The translations under genes and the position numbers were made by a program. Of a DNA stretch of 64,000 nucleotides, positions 43,439 to 52,424 are shown in pieces. The stretch's first letter is position 1. Every line of letters begins with the position of its first letter. The notes below the pieces were generated by a model. The model did not search any database and was not told the origin of the DNA. It worked only from the letters and a program-made list of their open reading frames with translations. This DNA is from Panacibacter ginsenosidivorans (GTDB lineage Bacteria; Bacteroidota; Bacteroidia; Chitinophagales; Chitinophagaceae): the NCBI RefSeq assembly GCF_007971225.1, contig NZ_CP042435.1, positions 3,041,501-3,105,500 on the forward strand, written 5' to 3'.

Positions 43439-44407
43439 ATGTCTGATACAGTACATCTTTCAACCCCGGCTAAAATTCAAGACCTTCCGGTTTATTCAGG
43501 CAAGGCCTTGCAGGGCTTTAGCCATAACAATGAAATAAATGCTTCAATTGGCGGGGCTGCTGAAATATTTATTTTTATAGGCATAGTTATTTTTCTGCTG
43601 TTGTTGCAACTTTCAAGGATTTTAAAACCATCTTCCCGTATTCAGCCAAAAGGAGAAATACCTGCAGGCGAAACCGGCTTAAAGGATATATATGTTTATA
43701 ACGGTCAGCAACTCGACATAAGCGATGAAGACATAAAGAAGATACTTACGAAACGATTTCCTTATTACATTTCGCTTTCTCCGGAAATGAAAGAATCTTT
43801 TGAAAAAAGAGTGAAGAGGTTTATAACGCTGAAAACATTTGTAATTCCCGGTACAGAAGCATATAAAGATGTGCCTGTGTTATTAGCTGCTGCTGCTGTG
43901 CAGCTAACCTTTGGTCTAAGGGAATTTGAGCTTCCCTGGTTTCAATACATTCGAATACACGCGGAAGAATATTTTGCAGACGATCCGAATGCATTACGTG
44001 TATTGGCAGGTCATGTGGAAAGCAATATTATTACCGTGGCATGGAACCATTTTCTTAAGGGTATAGAAGATGATCATGATGGTGTGAATGTTGGATTACA
44101 CGAGATGGCGCATGCATTATACTACCAACAGGTGATAGTAAACAAAAGTAAGAAGAATGAATTCATCAAAGAACTTTCAGAAGTAATGGAAGAAAGTGAA
44201 GATATTTATGCACTTAAACATAAGCACAAAATACTTTATTCTGATAATGCTTATAAAAATTTGCAGGAATTCTGGGCAGAAAGCATAGAGTTATTTTTTG
44301 AAAGACCGGAAGCAATGAAAATATGCTATCCCGAGCTTTTTGAAAACCTGAAAGAATTATTAAACCAGGATCCGCTAAATAAAACCAACCCGGTTTTAAC
44401 CATATAA
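43439..44407 (+). CDS. MtfA-like zinc metallopeptidase
   Basis: 322 residues. One membrane helix (IFIFIGIVIFLLLLQL, near residue 45) anchors it. The body resembles MtfA/M90 peptidases: KRFPYYISLSPEMKESFEKRVKRFI, then VLLAAAAVQLTFGL and the zinc site GLHEMAHALYYQ, where H-E-x-x-H supplies two ligands and the catalytic Glu. A later E in LQEFWAESIELFFERP fits the third ligand. In enterobacteria MtfA is linked to the Mlc glucose regulator; there is no Mlc here, so the target is unknown. Second gene of the DUF2130 operon. Confidence 0.88.
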   Translation: MSDTVHLSTPAKIQDLPVYSGKALQGFSHNNEINASIGGAAEIFIFIGIVIFLLLLQLSRILKPSSRIQPKGEIPAGETGLKDIYVYNGQQLDISDEDIKKILTKRFPYYISLSPEMKESFEKRVKRFITLKTFVIPGTEAYKDVPVLLAAAAVQLTFGLREFELPWFQYIRIHAEEYFADDPNALRVLAGHVESNIITVAWNHFLKGIEDDHDGVNVGLHEMAHALYYQQVIVNKSKKNEFIKELSEVMEESEDIYALKHKHKILYSDNAYKNLQEFWAESIELFFERPEAMKICYPELFENLKELLNQDPLNKTNPVLTI

Positions 44408-44431
44408 CCCGCGAAGTTGTAATTTCCCTTC

Positions 44432-45526
44432 ATGTTCGAAACAGCAAAAGAAATTGGTAGCATACGTCCATCGAGGAAGAAGCCTATCTTTCATGTAAAC
44501 AACAGGCTACGCAGCTATTTGAAAAAATATGGCCGCGAAGTAAAACTACCTGCCGCTTATAAAGATCTTTTACGCTTCACTTATTCATTACCACTGAAAG
44601 ATAAGAGCGGTAAACCTTCATTATGGGAAACGGTTACTTATGATATGCGCGAATGGGAATACCTGCGTGATAGTCTTGTGCAGATATACGCCATTCTTAA
44701 AACGGAAGGCGATCTTAGTTTTACCAGTCACCTCGATGTGGCACGCATAGATTTCTGCAGCTTTGGCAACAGTCAGCCATTTCGCATACGCATTGTAAAT
44801 AAGTTCAATGACAACCACGATCATTATTATATAAAACAGGCAGATGCAAGCCGTGTATACGGGCTGGAGCTTGAACATCTTTTATCTCCCAACCGAATTA
44901 CATTTCTTACACATCATGATACATTGGTAGAAGAACATATCCCCGGTATCCCCGGCGACGTGTTTGCAGAACAGCAGCTGCATGATGGTAAAACAAATAT
45001 CATTCGCTTTGCCAAAGAGTTTGTAAAGTTTAATGAACGCTGTTTTGTGCGGTTGCTGGGCGATATGCGCAGCTATAATTTCGTAATAAACGTTACACCA
45101 GATATTGATGAAGATTTTCAGTATCGCATACGTGCCATAGATTTTGATCAGCAGTGTTATGAAGGCCGTAAAAATTTATACCTGCCACAATTTTTTAAAG
45201 AGAATAAACCTTTTGTAGATGTTGTGCTAAAGCATCTGGACCTCGAGTCTATTGCACAGTACCAGGCCGAAGAGCGTACCATGATGACGTTCCGCCTGGT
45301 TTCATCCAGGTATCGCGTTATGGAGTTGCTCGACATTATGAACAGTGCAGATATTTCAAGCTACGAAAAAATACACCAGTTACGCGTAGAGCTTGCCGAT
45401 CATTTTCATGAGCTTTCTTTTTTGCGCTGCAAAACAATGGGGCAGCTGGTAAAAACACAATTAAAACAAACACTGCGCAAAAGTCTTGTGCATATACCTA
45501 AAACAAAAAGCAAGTTTGATGATTAA
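44432..45526 (+). CDS. Kinase-fold-like hypothetical protein
   Basis: 364 residues, no signal peptide or membrane segment. I do not recognise the family with certainty. The middle resembles a phosphotransferase (APH/protein kinase) active site: FVRLLGDMRSYNFVINV in the position of a catalytic loop (D then N four residues later), and YRIRAIDFDQQCYEG in the position of the D-F-D metal motif. The upstream part LVEEHIPGIPGDVFAEQQL could be the hinge. A canonical ATP-binding lysine or glycine loop is not obvious. It follows the MtfA-like gene by 24 bp, as the third gene of that operon. Confidence 0.55.
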   Translation: MFETAKEIGSIRPSRKKPIFHVNNRLRSYLKKYGREVKLPAAYKDLLRFTYSLPLKDKSGKPSLWETVTYDMREWEYLRDSLVQIYAILKTEGDLSFTSHLDVARIDFCSFGNSQPFRIRIVNKFNDNHDHYYIKQADASRVYGLELEHLLSPNRITFLTHHDTLVEEHIPGIPGDVFAEQQLHDGKTNIIRFAKEFVKFNERCFVRLLGDMRSYNFVINVTPDIDEDFQYRIRAIDFDQQCYEGRKNLYLPQFFKENKPFVDVVLKHLDLESIAQYQAEERTMMTFRLVSSRYRVMELLDIMNSADISSYEKIHQLRVELADHFHELSFLRCKTMGQLVKTQLKQTLRKSLVHIPKTKSKFDD

Positions 45527-45536
45527 TAAAAAGCAA

Positions 45537-45740
45537 TTTTTGAGCCCGGCCGTTGTATAATAATTAAGCATTGTTGCGTCGCACTCTTGTACAGAAGAAA
45601 TAGTTTCAGCTGTTTACATGTTTATACGTTCACATGTTGGATAAGAACAAACAACATGTAAACTTTTCAATAATGTTTCTGCAGTACAAATGAGTGACAC
45701 AACCGGCGATGCCAAATGTTCTGCAGCTTAATACAAAAAT
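45537..45740. repeat. Compact inverted repeat element, A/B pair with internal hairpin
   Basis: Left exact A core 45574-45592; right B core 45684-45702 (one change) followed by CCGGCGATGCC. The outer left end is TTTTTGAGCCCGGC. In the spacer GTTTACATGTT (45612-45622) and AACATGTAAAC (45653-45663) are perfect 11-bp inverted copies. Confidence 0.9.
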
Positions 45741-45789
45741 TTTTTTCTGAAATGAAATTACCTATAAACCTGTATTTATCTTTATTACT

Positions 45790-47889
45790 ATGAGAGTATT
45801 ATTTGTTATTGTGTTGCTCCTTGATTCCCTACTTTCTTTTGCCCAAACACAGCCCTTAAACCAGGCCACTTCAGACGCATACATCATTACACGTATGGCG
45901 GCAAAATTTCATGTGCAGCCAAGACTGGTGGATGATGATTTTTCACAAGACATGTTTACCAGCATACTCAAAAATCTGGATGAGGAACGTATTTATTTTA
46001 CTTTGGAAGACATGAACAAATTAAATGCTTTTCGCAGCAGTTTGGATGAGCAGGTAAAACAAAGAAAAAATGATTTTCTGCAAACGCTACTGTCGTTATA
46101 CCAAAGCCGCATGGCACAAGCCGATACTATGATCGATAATATCTGTAAGCAACCATTTAATTTTTCTACAGCCGAAAAATTTACTGTTGAAGAAGATACT
46201 TCCTACCCGGCAAATGCAACAGCCATGCACAGTAAGATGTATAAAAGTATCAAACGTGCAGTGCTGGAATCTATGGCAGAAGATGTTATCGATGCTGAAG
46301 ATTCATCGCATACGTTATCTAAAAAAGAACTGGATGCACTGGAAATAAAATACAGGAAGAGAACACAGCATTTGTATAAACGTTCCATTAAAATGAAGAT
46401 GGAATATCCCGGTGGCTTACCGCAGGTACTTGGTGAAGTGTATTGTAGTGCAGTGGCCACCTGTTACGACCCGCACACAGAATATTTACCACTTGCTGAA
46501 AAAGAAAATCTTGAAGCTCAACTCGGCAATAATATTTTCAGGTTTGGTTTTGGGATGGATGATGATGAGGAAAACGGAGGCGTTGTAATCAACAGCCTTA
46601 AACCTGGCAGCCCTGCATTTAAAAGCGGGTTATTAAATAAAGGAGATAAGATAATGGCACTGCAATGGGAAGGCAAAGATCGTATTGATGTATCTGATGC
46701 TTCAAGACAGGAAGTGGGTGATATATTAAGTGCCAGTAATCATGACAAGATCGTGTTTACTGTAAAAAAAGCAGATGGCGCTGTCCGGGAGCTAACCTTA
46801 CAAAAAGAGGGAATAGATCCCGACGACGAGGACAACCGTGTAAAAAGTTTTTTACTAAAAGGAAGTAAAACCATTGGGTATATATCATTACCTGCCTTCT
46901 ATTCAGATTGGGATAATGATGACAATAATGTTCATGGCTGTGCTAATGATGTTGCTACCGAAATAATAAAGCTACAAAAAGAAAATATTGAAGGTCTTAT
47001 ACTTGATCTCAGGTATAATGGCGGGGGCTCCATGCGTGAAGCAATGGAGCTCGCAGGAATATTTATAGATGCCGGCCCGGTAGAACAAATAAAAGATAAA
47101 GAAGGAAAAGTATATACATTAAAAGACGCAAACAGAGGCACTATTTACAGTGGCCCCTTATTGCTGATGGTAAACAGTTACAGTGCTTCTGCATCGGAAA
47201 TGGTTGCAGGAACTTTGCAGGATTACAACAGGGCATTAATTGCCGGCACACCTACTTATGGTAAAGCAACCAGCCAGGTGATTTTACCTCTGGATACAAC
47301 GGTAAGTTTATCAGGCAGCCCTTCCAATATGAAGCCAACCTCTGCTTTTCTAAAAGTTACAATAGAACAATTGTTTCGTGTAAATGGTACCACCGCGCAA
47401 AAGAAAGGCGTGGAGCCCGATATTCTAATACCCGATATTTTGGACATGAGCAGTGAACGGGAATTAAATGAACCACTGGCACTTAACGTAAATAAAATAG
47501 ACCCCAATAAATTTTACAGGCCTTATCCCGAAACAGATTATGCGGAAGCAAAATCGCTGGCAACAAAAGAAATAGCGTCAGATGATTATTTCATCACACT
47601 TAAACAATATATAGAGACCAATAAATTACTGCAACAACCCAAAGACATGAATTTAAAATGGGAAGATGCCATAAGTAATTATAAAAAAGAAGATGCTACT
47701 ATACCAATATTAACAAAAAGAATAAACGGGTGGAAGCCTGGTTTTACTGTAGAGAATAATCAATTTGAAAATGAAAGACTAAAAGCAGACAGTTCGCTAA
47801 AAGAACTGAATGATGAAATAAAAGAATACCTGGCATCAGACCATGCATTGGATATTGCATATAAAGTTTTACTGGTACAGATAAAATAA
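45790..47889 (+). CDS. C-terminal processing peptidase (Tsp/Prc, family S41)
   Basis: 699 residues, the size of Tsp/Prc. A signal peptide (LFVIVLLLDSLLSFAQ) exports it. The N-terminal helical Tsp domain (about 25-225) has YITRMAAKFHVQPRLVDDDFS. A PDZ domain follows with GVVINSLKPGSPAFKSGLLNKGDKI. The S41 core has LILDLRYNGGGSMREAMELAG, the catalytic serine in SYSASASEMVAGTLQDY and the lysine in PTYGKATSQV, a Ser-Lys dyad. A C-terminal helical extension (DUF3340-like) completes it. It degrades or trims periplasmic proteins from their C-termini. Confidence 0.93.
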   Translation: MRVLFVIVLLLDSLLSFAQTQPLNQATSDAYIITRMAAKFHVQPRLVDDDFSQDMFTSILKNLDEERIYFTLEDMNKLNAFRSSLDEQVKQRKNDFLQTLLSLYQSRMAQADTMIDNICKQPFNFSTAEKFTVEEDTSYPANATAMHSKMYKSIKRAVLESMAEDVIDAEDSSHTLSKKELDALEIKYRKRTQHLYKRSIKMKMEYPGGLPQVLGEVYCSAVATCYDPHTEYLPLAEKENLEAQLGNNIFRFGFGMDDDEENGGVVINSLKPGSPAFKSGLLNKGDKIMALQWEGKDRIDVSDASRQEVGDILSASNHDKIVFTVKKADGAVRELTLQKEGIDPDDEDNRVKSFLLKGSKTIGYISLPAFYSDWDNDDNNVHGCANDVATEIIKLQKENIEGLILDLRYNGGGSMREAMELAGIFIDAGPVEQIKDKEGKVYTLKDANRGTIYSGPLLLMVNSYSASASEMVAGTLQDYNRALIAGTPTYGKATSQVILPLDTTVSLSGSPSNMKPTSAFLKVTIEQLFRVNGTTAQKKGVEPDILIPDILDMSSERELNEPLALNVNKIDPNKFYRPYPETDYAEAKSLATKEIASDDYFITLKQYIETNKLLQQPKDMNLKWEDAISNYKKEDATIPILTKRINGWKPGFTVENNQFENERLKADSSLKELNDEIKEYLASDHALDIAYKVLLVQIK

Positions 47890-47971
47890 AATTTTCGTAA
47901 GAATTTAATGGAAATGAAACCGAAAATATATTTCTTTTGAGTTTTATAAAAATCCTTAAAAACTAAAGTGT

Positions 47972-49006
47972 ATGAAAATTTTTTTTCTTCTCTTCCTTGT
48001 TTCCTTTCTAACCTTTTCTTCTTATGCGCAGAATCTTGACAGTCCTGTTGATTATTTAAGTGCTATTGAAAATGCACAACAGGAAATGAACCAAAACTAT
48101 ATGTCTTACATTAGTGCCGTAGCGCACAGCGGCAATGCAAAGAAAGTGGAGAAGATGCGTGAGAAAACATTAGAAAGTGTACTCAATTGTAAATATAAAA
48201 TAAGTGACCTGCCACTTTATAAAGGAGATAATTCCCTGCGCCAAAGCAGCATGAGTTACGTAGATCTTTGTTATAAAGTTTTTAATGACGATTATGCACA
48301 CATTGTAAATATGGAAGAAATAGCAGAGCAGTCTTTCGATGAAATGGAAGCATATATACTGATGCAGGAAAAAACAAACCAAAAACTAAAAGAAGCAAAT
48401 GTAACTATCGACTCTGCTATAAAAACTTTTGCTAATAAATACAATGTGAAACTAATAGATGCAAAAGATGAACTGAGCGAAAAGATGGAAAAGAGTGGTA
48501 AGGTAAATCACTACACACACCAGTTATACCTGCTCTTTTTTAAGTGTAACTGGCAGGATGAGCAACTGGTAAATGCAGTGGAATCAAAAAATCTCAATAA
48601 TATTGAACAGGCACGTAATGCATTGCTTGCTTATGCAAATGAAGGCCTTGCTGCCCTGGATAGCCTGCAGGCTTTTGAAGGAGACCGAAACCTTTCCACT
48701 GCATGTAAATTTGCATTGAATGATTACAAAAGCATTGCAGAAAAAGATGCTCCAAAACTTACAGACTTTTTGTTGAAGGAAGCCAATTTCGATAAGATCA
48801 AAAAGGCATTCGAAGCAAAGAAGGAAAAAGACCGCACCCGACAGGATGTGGATGCTTACAACAAAGGTGTAAATGATTTGAACGCTGCTGTAAACATATA
48901 TAACCAAACCAACGAGAAGAGCAACAACAGCCGCAAAGAAGCAACAGAAAGATGGAATGAAGCGCAAAAAACTTTTCTCGATGCACATATGCCTTATTAT
49001 AATTAA
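47972..49006 (+). CDS. Exported helical protein, unknown function
   Basis: 344 residues. A signal peptide (IFFLLFLVSFLTFSSYAQ) is followed by an almost entirely helical, charged mature protein (SAIENAQQEMNQNYMSYISAVAHS, EKMREKTLESVL, VESKNLNNIEQARNALLAYANE, KEATERWNEAQKTFLDAHM). No catalytic motif is seen. The pattern resembles helical surface or periplasmic proteins found in Bacteroidota and Leptospira, but I cannot name the family with confidence. It is 82 bp downstream of the Tsp protease gene on the same strand and ends in a terminator. Confidence 0.7.
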   Translation: MKIFFLLFLVSFLTFSSYAQNLDSPVDYLSAIENAQQEMNQNYMSYISAVAHSGNAKKVEKMREKTLESVLNCKYKISDLPLYKGDNSLRQSSMSYVDLCYKVFNDDYAHIVNMEEIAEQSFDEMEAYILMQEKTNQKLKEANVTIDSAIKTFANKYNVKLIDAKDELSEKMEKSGKVNHYTHQLYLLFFKCNWQDEQLVNAVESKNLNNIEQARNALLAYANEGLAALDSLQAFEGDRNLSTACKFALNDYKSIAEKDAPKLTDFLLKEANFDKIKKAFEAKKEKDRTRQDVDAYNKGVNDLNAAVNIYNQTNEKSNNSRKEATERWNEAQKTFLDAHMPYYN

Positions 49007-49022
49007 TAAGTGCTTCATATTT

Positions 49023-49056
49023 TAAAAGCCGGGAATATAATGAGTCCGGCTTTTGT
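49023..49056 (+). terminator. Terminator sharing the outer end of a repeat arm
   Basis: AAAAGCCGG (49024-49032) and CCGGCTTTT (49046-49054) form a 9-bp stem with GTATTT following. The downstream half is also the conserved outer end of the repeat arm whose core is at 49075. Confidence 0.8.
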
Positions 49057-49074
49057 ATTTCAATAATACTTCCG

Positions 49075-49093
49075 TTGCGTCGCACTCTTGTAC
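49075..49093. repeat. Left arm, type A core
   Basis: Exact TTGCGTCGCACTCTTGTAC after CTTTTGTATTTCAATAATACTTCCG. It faces the right A arm at 50182; the pair encloses the VanZ and VOC genes. Confidence 0.87.
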
Positions 49094-49268
49094 GCAACAA
49101 TATATGGCCACCTTTTTTAGTTTGGAAAGATGAGCATAACACCGCACCCGGAAAAGTTTTTTGTTTTCTTATACAATATCCTGGAAAATATGCAGCAACA
49201 AATCTTATCTTACCAATGCAAAACAAATTGTACCATTAAAACGGTCAATACAAGAACCCCTGTTAAAA

Positions 49269-49694
49269 ATGCGTATTAAGCTTTGGCAAAAAATAACATT
49301 AACTATAGCATTCTTTGCTATTGCACTGGTAGGTTTTATGGTAAGACTGCCATCTGTATTCTCGCATTCGGATAAAGAAATGCACACGCTTTTTTATTTC
49401 CTTGCCGCTGCCTTTCTCAATATTTTATTTGCAAGAAGAAACCTGCTGATACATGCTATTATTTTTGGTTTGTTGTACATCTTCGGTGTTGGTATAGAAT
49501 ATGTACAACAATACTCCAACACCTACCTGCATAAAAAAATTCATGGCAATTTTGATCCGGAAGATGTTCATGCCAACCTGCAGGGGTTGATTTATTTCTC
49601 TGCCGTATGGCTTTGCTATGCAGCAGCAATGTTTATATGGAACAGCATAAAAAGAAAAGATGTTGCAGGTAATACAACTTCTATTAAACAGTAA
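49269..49694 (+). CDS. VanZ family membrane protein
   Basis: 141 residues from the ATG at 49269; an earlier in-frame ATG at 49161 gives a polar stretch that does not fit the family. Four membrane helices are visible (LTIAFFAIALVGFMV, TLFYFLAAAFLNILFA, LIHAIIFGLLYIFGVGIEYVQQY, LIYFSAVWLCYAAAMFIW). The VanZ-like signature is the charged SDKEMHTLFYF at helix 2 and the motif GVGIEYVQQYSNTYLHKKIHGNFDPEDVHAN, where E, Q and D-x-x-D/N are conserved. Most VanZ-like proteins have no link to glycopeptide resistance; their role is unknown. Confidence 0.85.
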   Translation: MRIKLWQKITLTIAFFAIALVGFMVRLPSVFSHSDKEMHTLFYFLAAAFLNILFARRNLLIHAIIFGLLYIFGVGIEYVQQYSNTYLHKKIHGNFDPEDVHANLQGLIYFSAVWLCYAAAMFIWNSIKRKDVAGNTTSIKQ

Positions 49695-49773
49695 GCATTA
49701 TCATTTCTGCCTCCTAAGGCCAATATAGAAATAAAATGTATTATCTACATTAGGGTTACAAAAACAAAAATCG

Positions 49774-50142
49774 ATGCAAGAAAAAACATTATCAATCCGG
49801 CCATTTATCGGCGCTAAGGATTATGAAATATCAAGAAGTTTTTACCGGGATCTGGGTTTTGAAGAAATTGTGTTGGGAGACGATATGTGTGTATTCAAAA
49901 CAAAAGAGGGGCCTGCATTCTATTTGCAGAACGCTTATGTAAAAGACTGGGTAGATAATTCTATGATCTTTATGGAAGTGGAGGATGTGAGTAAGTTCTG
50001 GAACGAACTTATTGCTTTGGATCTGCCGGCGAAATATAAAAATGTAAGGGTAACGCCTATACGTACATTGTCATGGGGCAGCGAATGTTTTTTGCACGAC
50101 CCATCTGGTATACTCTGGCACTTCGGACAGTTTAATAAGTAA
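49774..50142 (+). CDS. VOC/glyoxalase-fold protein
   Basis: 122 residues in two beta-alpha-beta-beta-beta modules: RPFIGAKDYEISRSFYRDLGFEEI and IFMEVEDVSKFWNELIAL, ending CFLHDPSGILWHFGQF, the typical end of bleomycin-resistance/dioxygenase-like (VOC) proteins. Metal-ligand positions are only partly kept (H in FLHDPSG, E not obvious), so it may be a binding protein rather than an enzyme. It follows the VanZ gene by 79 bp on the same strand. Confidence 0.85.
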   Translation: MQEKTLSIRPFIGAKDYEISRSFYRDLGFEEIVLGDDMCVFKTKEGPAFYLQNAYVKDWVDNSMIFMEVEDVSKFWNELIALDLPAKYKNVRVTPIRTLSWGSECFLHDPSGILWHFGQFNK

Positions 50143-50181
50143 TAGTGAACCTTATTTTATTTTGCTGAACTGAATTCAACT

Positions 50182-50200
50182 GTATAAGTGTGCGACGCAA
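50182..50200. repeat. Right arm, type A core
   Basis: GTATAAGTGTGCGACGCAA, two changes from A, preceded by TTTTGCTGAACTGAATTCAAC and followed by CGAAGCTTAATAGCA. Confidence 0.86.
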
Positions 50201-50240
50201 CGAAGCTTAATAGCATTCCTTAAGCTGAGTATATAAAATA

Positions 50241-50276
50241 AAAAAACGTTGCAACGTGTTATTATTGCAACGTTCG
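50241..50276 (-). terminator. Terminator of the GH20 gene
   Basis: AACGTTGCAA (50245-50254) and TTGCAACGTT (50265-50274) form a perfect 10-bp stem; a T-run follows on the minus strand. Confidence 0.9.
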
Positions 50277-50298
50277 AAATATATTAAGCAAATAAAAT

Positions 50299-52194
50299 TT
50301 AATCTTCTCCTCTTTCCCTGCTCTTTAACTGATCAATAGATAAACTGATTAACTGGCCAACCTGTTTGCCATTTTTGTATGTAATCACTTTTAAATGTTC
50401 TGCATCAGCAGGCATAACAATTGGCTTGCTGTATTTTGGAAAATAATTATCAGGAATACTTTCATCAATGGAGTAATAAACATCAAGCCCTTCAATCTCT
50501 GTGCTGATGCTTACTTCAGGGCTTCCTTTAAAATCTTTCACCTTTATAATGGGATCGTATATGCTGCGTGCATAACGAATGCCTGCGGCATCCATGCGTG
50601 GGAATTGATTCTGCACGCGGTTGGCAAAATCGTTCCAGTTCTTTTTTTCTTTAGGGCTCCATAAACATTCTGCCGTAGCAAGGCTGCGTGGCCACATCAT
50701 ATACTGCACGGTGCGGTAGCGCTGAATTTGTTCTGTCCATAAGTTGGCTTGTCCGCCAAGAATAAGTTTTGGATCAACACCATCAGGCACGGGTTCAAAC
50801 TGGTACGCTTTATTCAAACGCAAAGAAGCGTATACAGGCGCTTCCACAGAAGGCTCTCCCTGCACATAATCCATGTACACAAAATCTGTCGGTGTCATTA
50901 CAACCTGGTGGCCCATCTTTGCTGCAGTGATGCCCCCTTTCATACCGCGCCAGCTCATTACGTTAGCAGAAGGTGCTAAACCACCTTCGAGAATTTCATC
51001 CCAGCCAATTAGTTTTTTGCCTTTGCTTTCAACAATTTTTTCTACACGTTTTACAAAATAGCTTTGCACTTCATTCATGTCTTTCAAATTTTCTTTTTGC
51101 ATCAGTGCTTTTATCTGATCGCTCTTAGCCCAGAAATTTTTTGCTGTTTCATCGCCACCCATGTGTATATATTCAAAAGGAAAAAGCTGCGCCACTTCTG
51201 TAAATACTTTGTCTAAAAAGTCGTACACTTTTTCATTGGCCGGGCAAAGCGTGTTATCTATTAAGCCTTCATGACCGCCATTGAACCAATTCATAAAAGG
51301 CGCTCCACTGCTCACTTCATAAGGACCAGGGGTGCAGGAAAGTTCAGGATAAGAAGCAAGTGCGGCAAGGCTATGGCCGGGCACATCAACTTCAGGTAAG
51401 ATTGTTACATAGCGCTCTTTGGCATATTGAATAACTTCTTTTATATCATCCTGTGTATAGAAACCACCGTAAGTTTTTGGTTCGTTTGGAAAAGGGTTTC
51501 CTGTGTTGGCCCATTTACCTTCACGGTTTACACGCCATGCACCAACTTCTGTAAGTTTTGGTAAACTTTTTATTTCAATGCGCCAGCCTTCATCATCGGT
51601 AAGGTGCCAGTGCAGCAGATTGTATTTGTATTTCACCATATCATCGATGAATTGTTTCACTTCTGCTTTGGTAAAGAAGTGACGGCTTACATCGAACATC
51701 ATACCACGCCATCCAAAACGCGGCTCGTCAGTTATCTCCACACAGGGAATTGTCCAGTTTGTATTGGCAACAGTAGTTTTGCTTTCAATTGATGGCGGCA
51801 ACAATTGCAGTAATGTTTGCATGCCATAAAACAGGCCGGCAGGTTTATTTGCGCTGATAGTTACTGCTTTTGATGTTACAGAAAGTTTGTAACCTTCATT
51901 GCCAATGGTATTATCTGTTGCAGATAACAATTGTAATTGTATATTACCGCCACTGTTTTTAATGGTGCCCGCATATCCTGTTGGCGCAGACAAGGCCGCA
52001 GATAATTGTTTGGCAACGTTCATGGCATCAGCGTCATTTGGCGCACTGATGCTGAAATTATTTTTTAAAATAAATGTTCCCGGTTTTTCCGTTACCGATG
52101 CAGGAACAGGAATAATATTTTTAACAGTACTGGTTTGCTGTGCATTTGCAAACACACTTACTAATACAAGAGAGCAGAGCAACATTTTTTTCAT
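50299..52194 (-). CDS. Beta-N-acetylhexosaminidase, GH20
   Basis: 631 residues from the ATG at 52194, which opens a signal peptide (KMLLCSLVLVSVFANAQ). An N-terminal GH20b domain (about 20-145) precedes the GH20 barrel: RGMMFDVSRHFFTKAEVKQFIDDM, YNLLHWHLTDDEGWRIEI, LPEVDVPGHSLAALASYPEL and the catalytic pair in YIHMGGDETAKNFW (Asp orients the acetamido group, Glu is the acid). A C-terminal ~75-residue beta domain follows. It removes terminal GlcNAc or GalNAc from chitin fragments or glycans in the periplasm or outside the cell. The nearby NahK-like kinase and LacI regulator fit hexosamine use, but are not adjacent. Confidence 0.94.
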   Translation of the reverse strand: MKKMLLCSLVLVSVFANAQQTSTVKNIIPVPASVTEKPGTFILKNNFSISAPNDADAMNVAKQLSAALSAPTGYAGTIKNSGGNIQLQLLSATDNTIGNEGYKLSVTSKAVTISANKPAGLFYGMQTLLQLLPPSIESKTTVANTNWTIPCVEITDEPRFGWRGMMFDVSRHFFTKAEVKQFIDDMVKYKYNLLHWHLTDDEGWRIEIKSLPKLTEVGAWRVNREGKWANTGNPFPNEPKTYGGFYTQDDIKEVIQYAKERYVTILPEVDVPGHSLAALASYPELSCTPGPYEVSSGAPFMNWFNGGHEGLIDNTLCPANEKVYDFLDKVFTEVAQLFPFEYIHMGGDETAKNFWAKSDQIKALMQKENLKDMNEVQSYFVKRVEKIVESKGKKLIGWDEILEGGLAPSANVMSWRGMKGGITAAKMGHQVVMTPTDFVYMDYVQGEPSVEAPVYASLRLNKAYQFEPVPDGVDPKLILGGQANLWTEQIQRYRTVQYMMWPRSLATAECLWSPKEKKNWNDFANRVQNQFPRMDAAGIRYARSIYDPIIKVKDFKGSPEVSISTEIEGLDVYYSIDESIPDNYFPKYSKPIVMPADAEHLKVITYKNGKQVGQLISLSIDQLKSRERGED

Positions 52195-52331
52195 ATGCAA
52201 CATTTTGAAGCGAAAAGATAAGCAAGAAAGAAATACAAACTGTATTGTTTACATATTACTGCGCAATTTGAGGATTGAATGAAAGTTCAATATTTTATGA
52301 GCCAGGCATTTGAACAGGAATGTAGCTTCCG

Positions 52332-52350
52332 TTGCGTCGCACACTTGTAC
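52332..52350. repeat. Left arm, type A core
   Basis: TTGCGTCGCACACTTGTAC after TTTTATGAGCCAGGC and GTAGCTTCCG. It faces the right A arm at 53501; the pair encloses the nucleoid-associated protein gene. Confidence 0.87.
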
Positions 52351-52412
52351 GGTCGGATTATGTGTTAACAAAAGGCGTTCTAATTTTACTCACCTTTAGG
52401 GGTTTGGCGTTT

Positions 52413-52420
52413 TATATTTG
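52413..52420 (+). promoter_or_regulatory. -7 element, nucleoid-associated protein gene
   Basis: TATATTTG matches TAnnTTTG and lies only 4 nt before the chosen ATG, so the mRNA would be leaderless or nearly so. No perfect -33 TTTG is present. Confidence 0.4.
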
Positions 52421-52424
52421 CAGC

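Noticed and set aside
49269-49694. Glycopeptide resistance gene
   Set aside because: VanZ-like proteins are widespread without resistance; no vanHAX or regulators are present.
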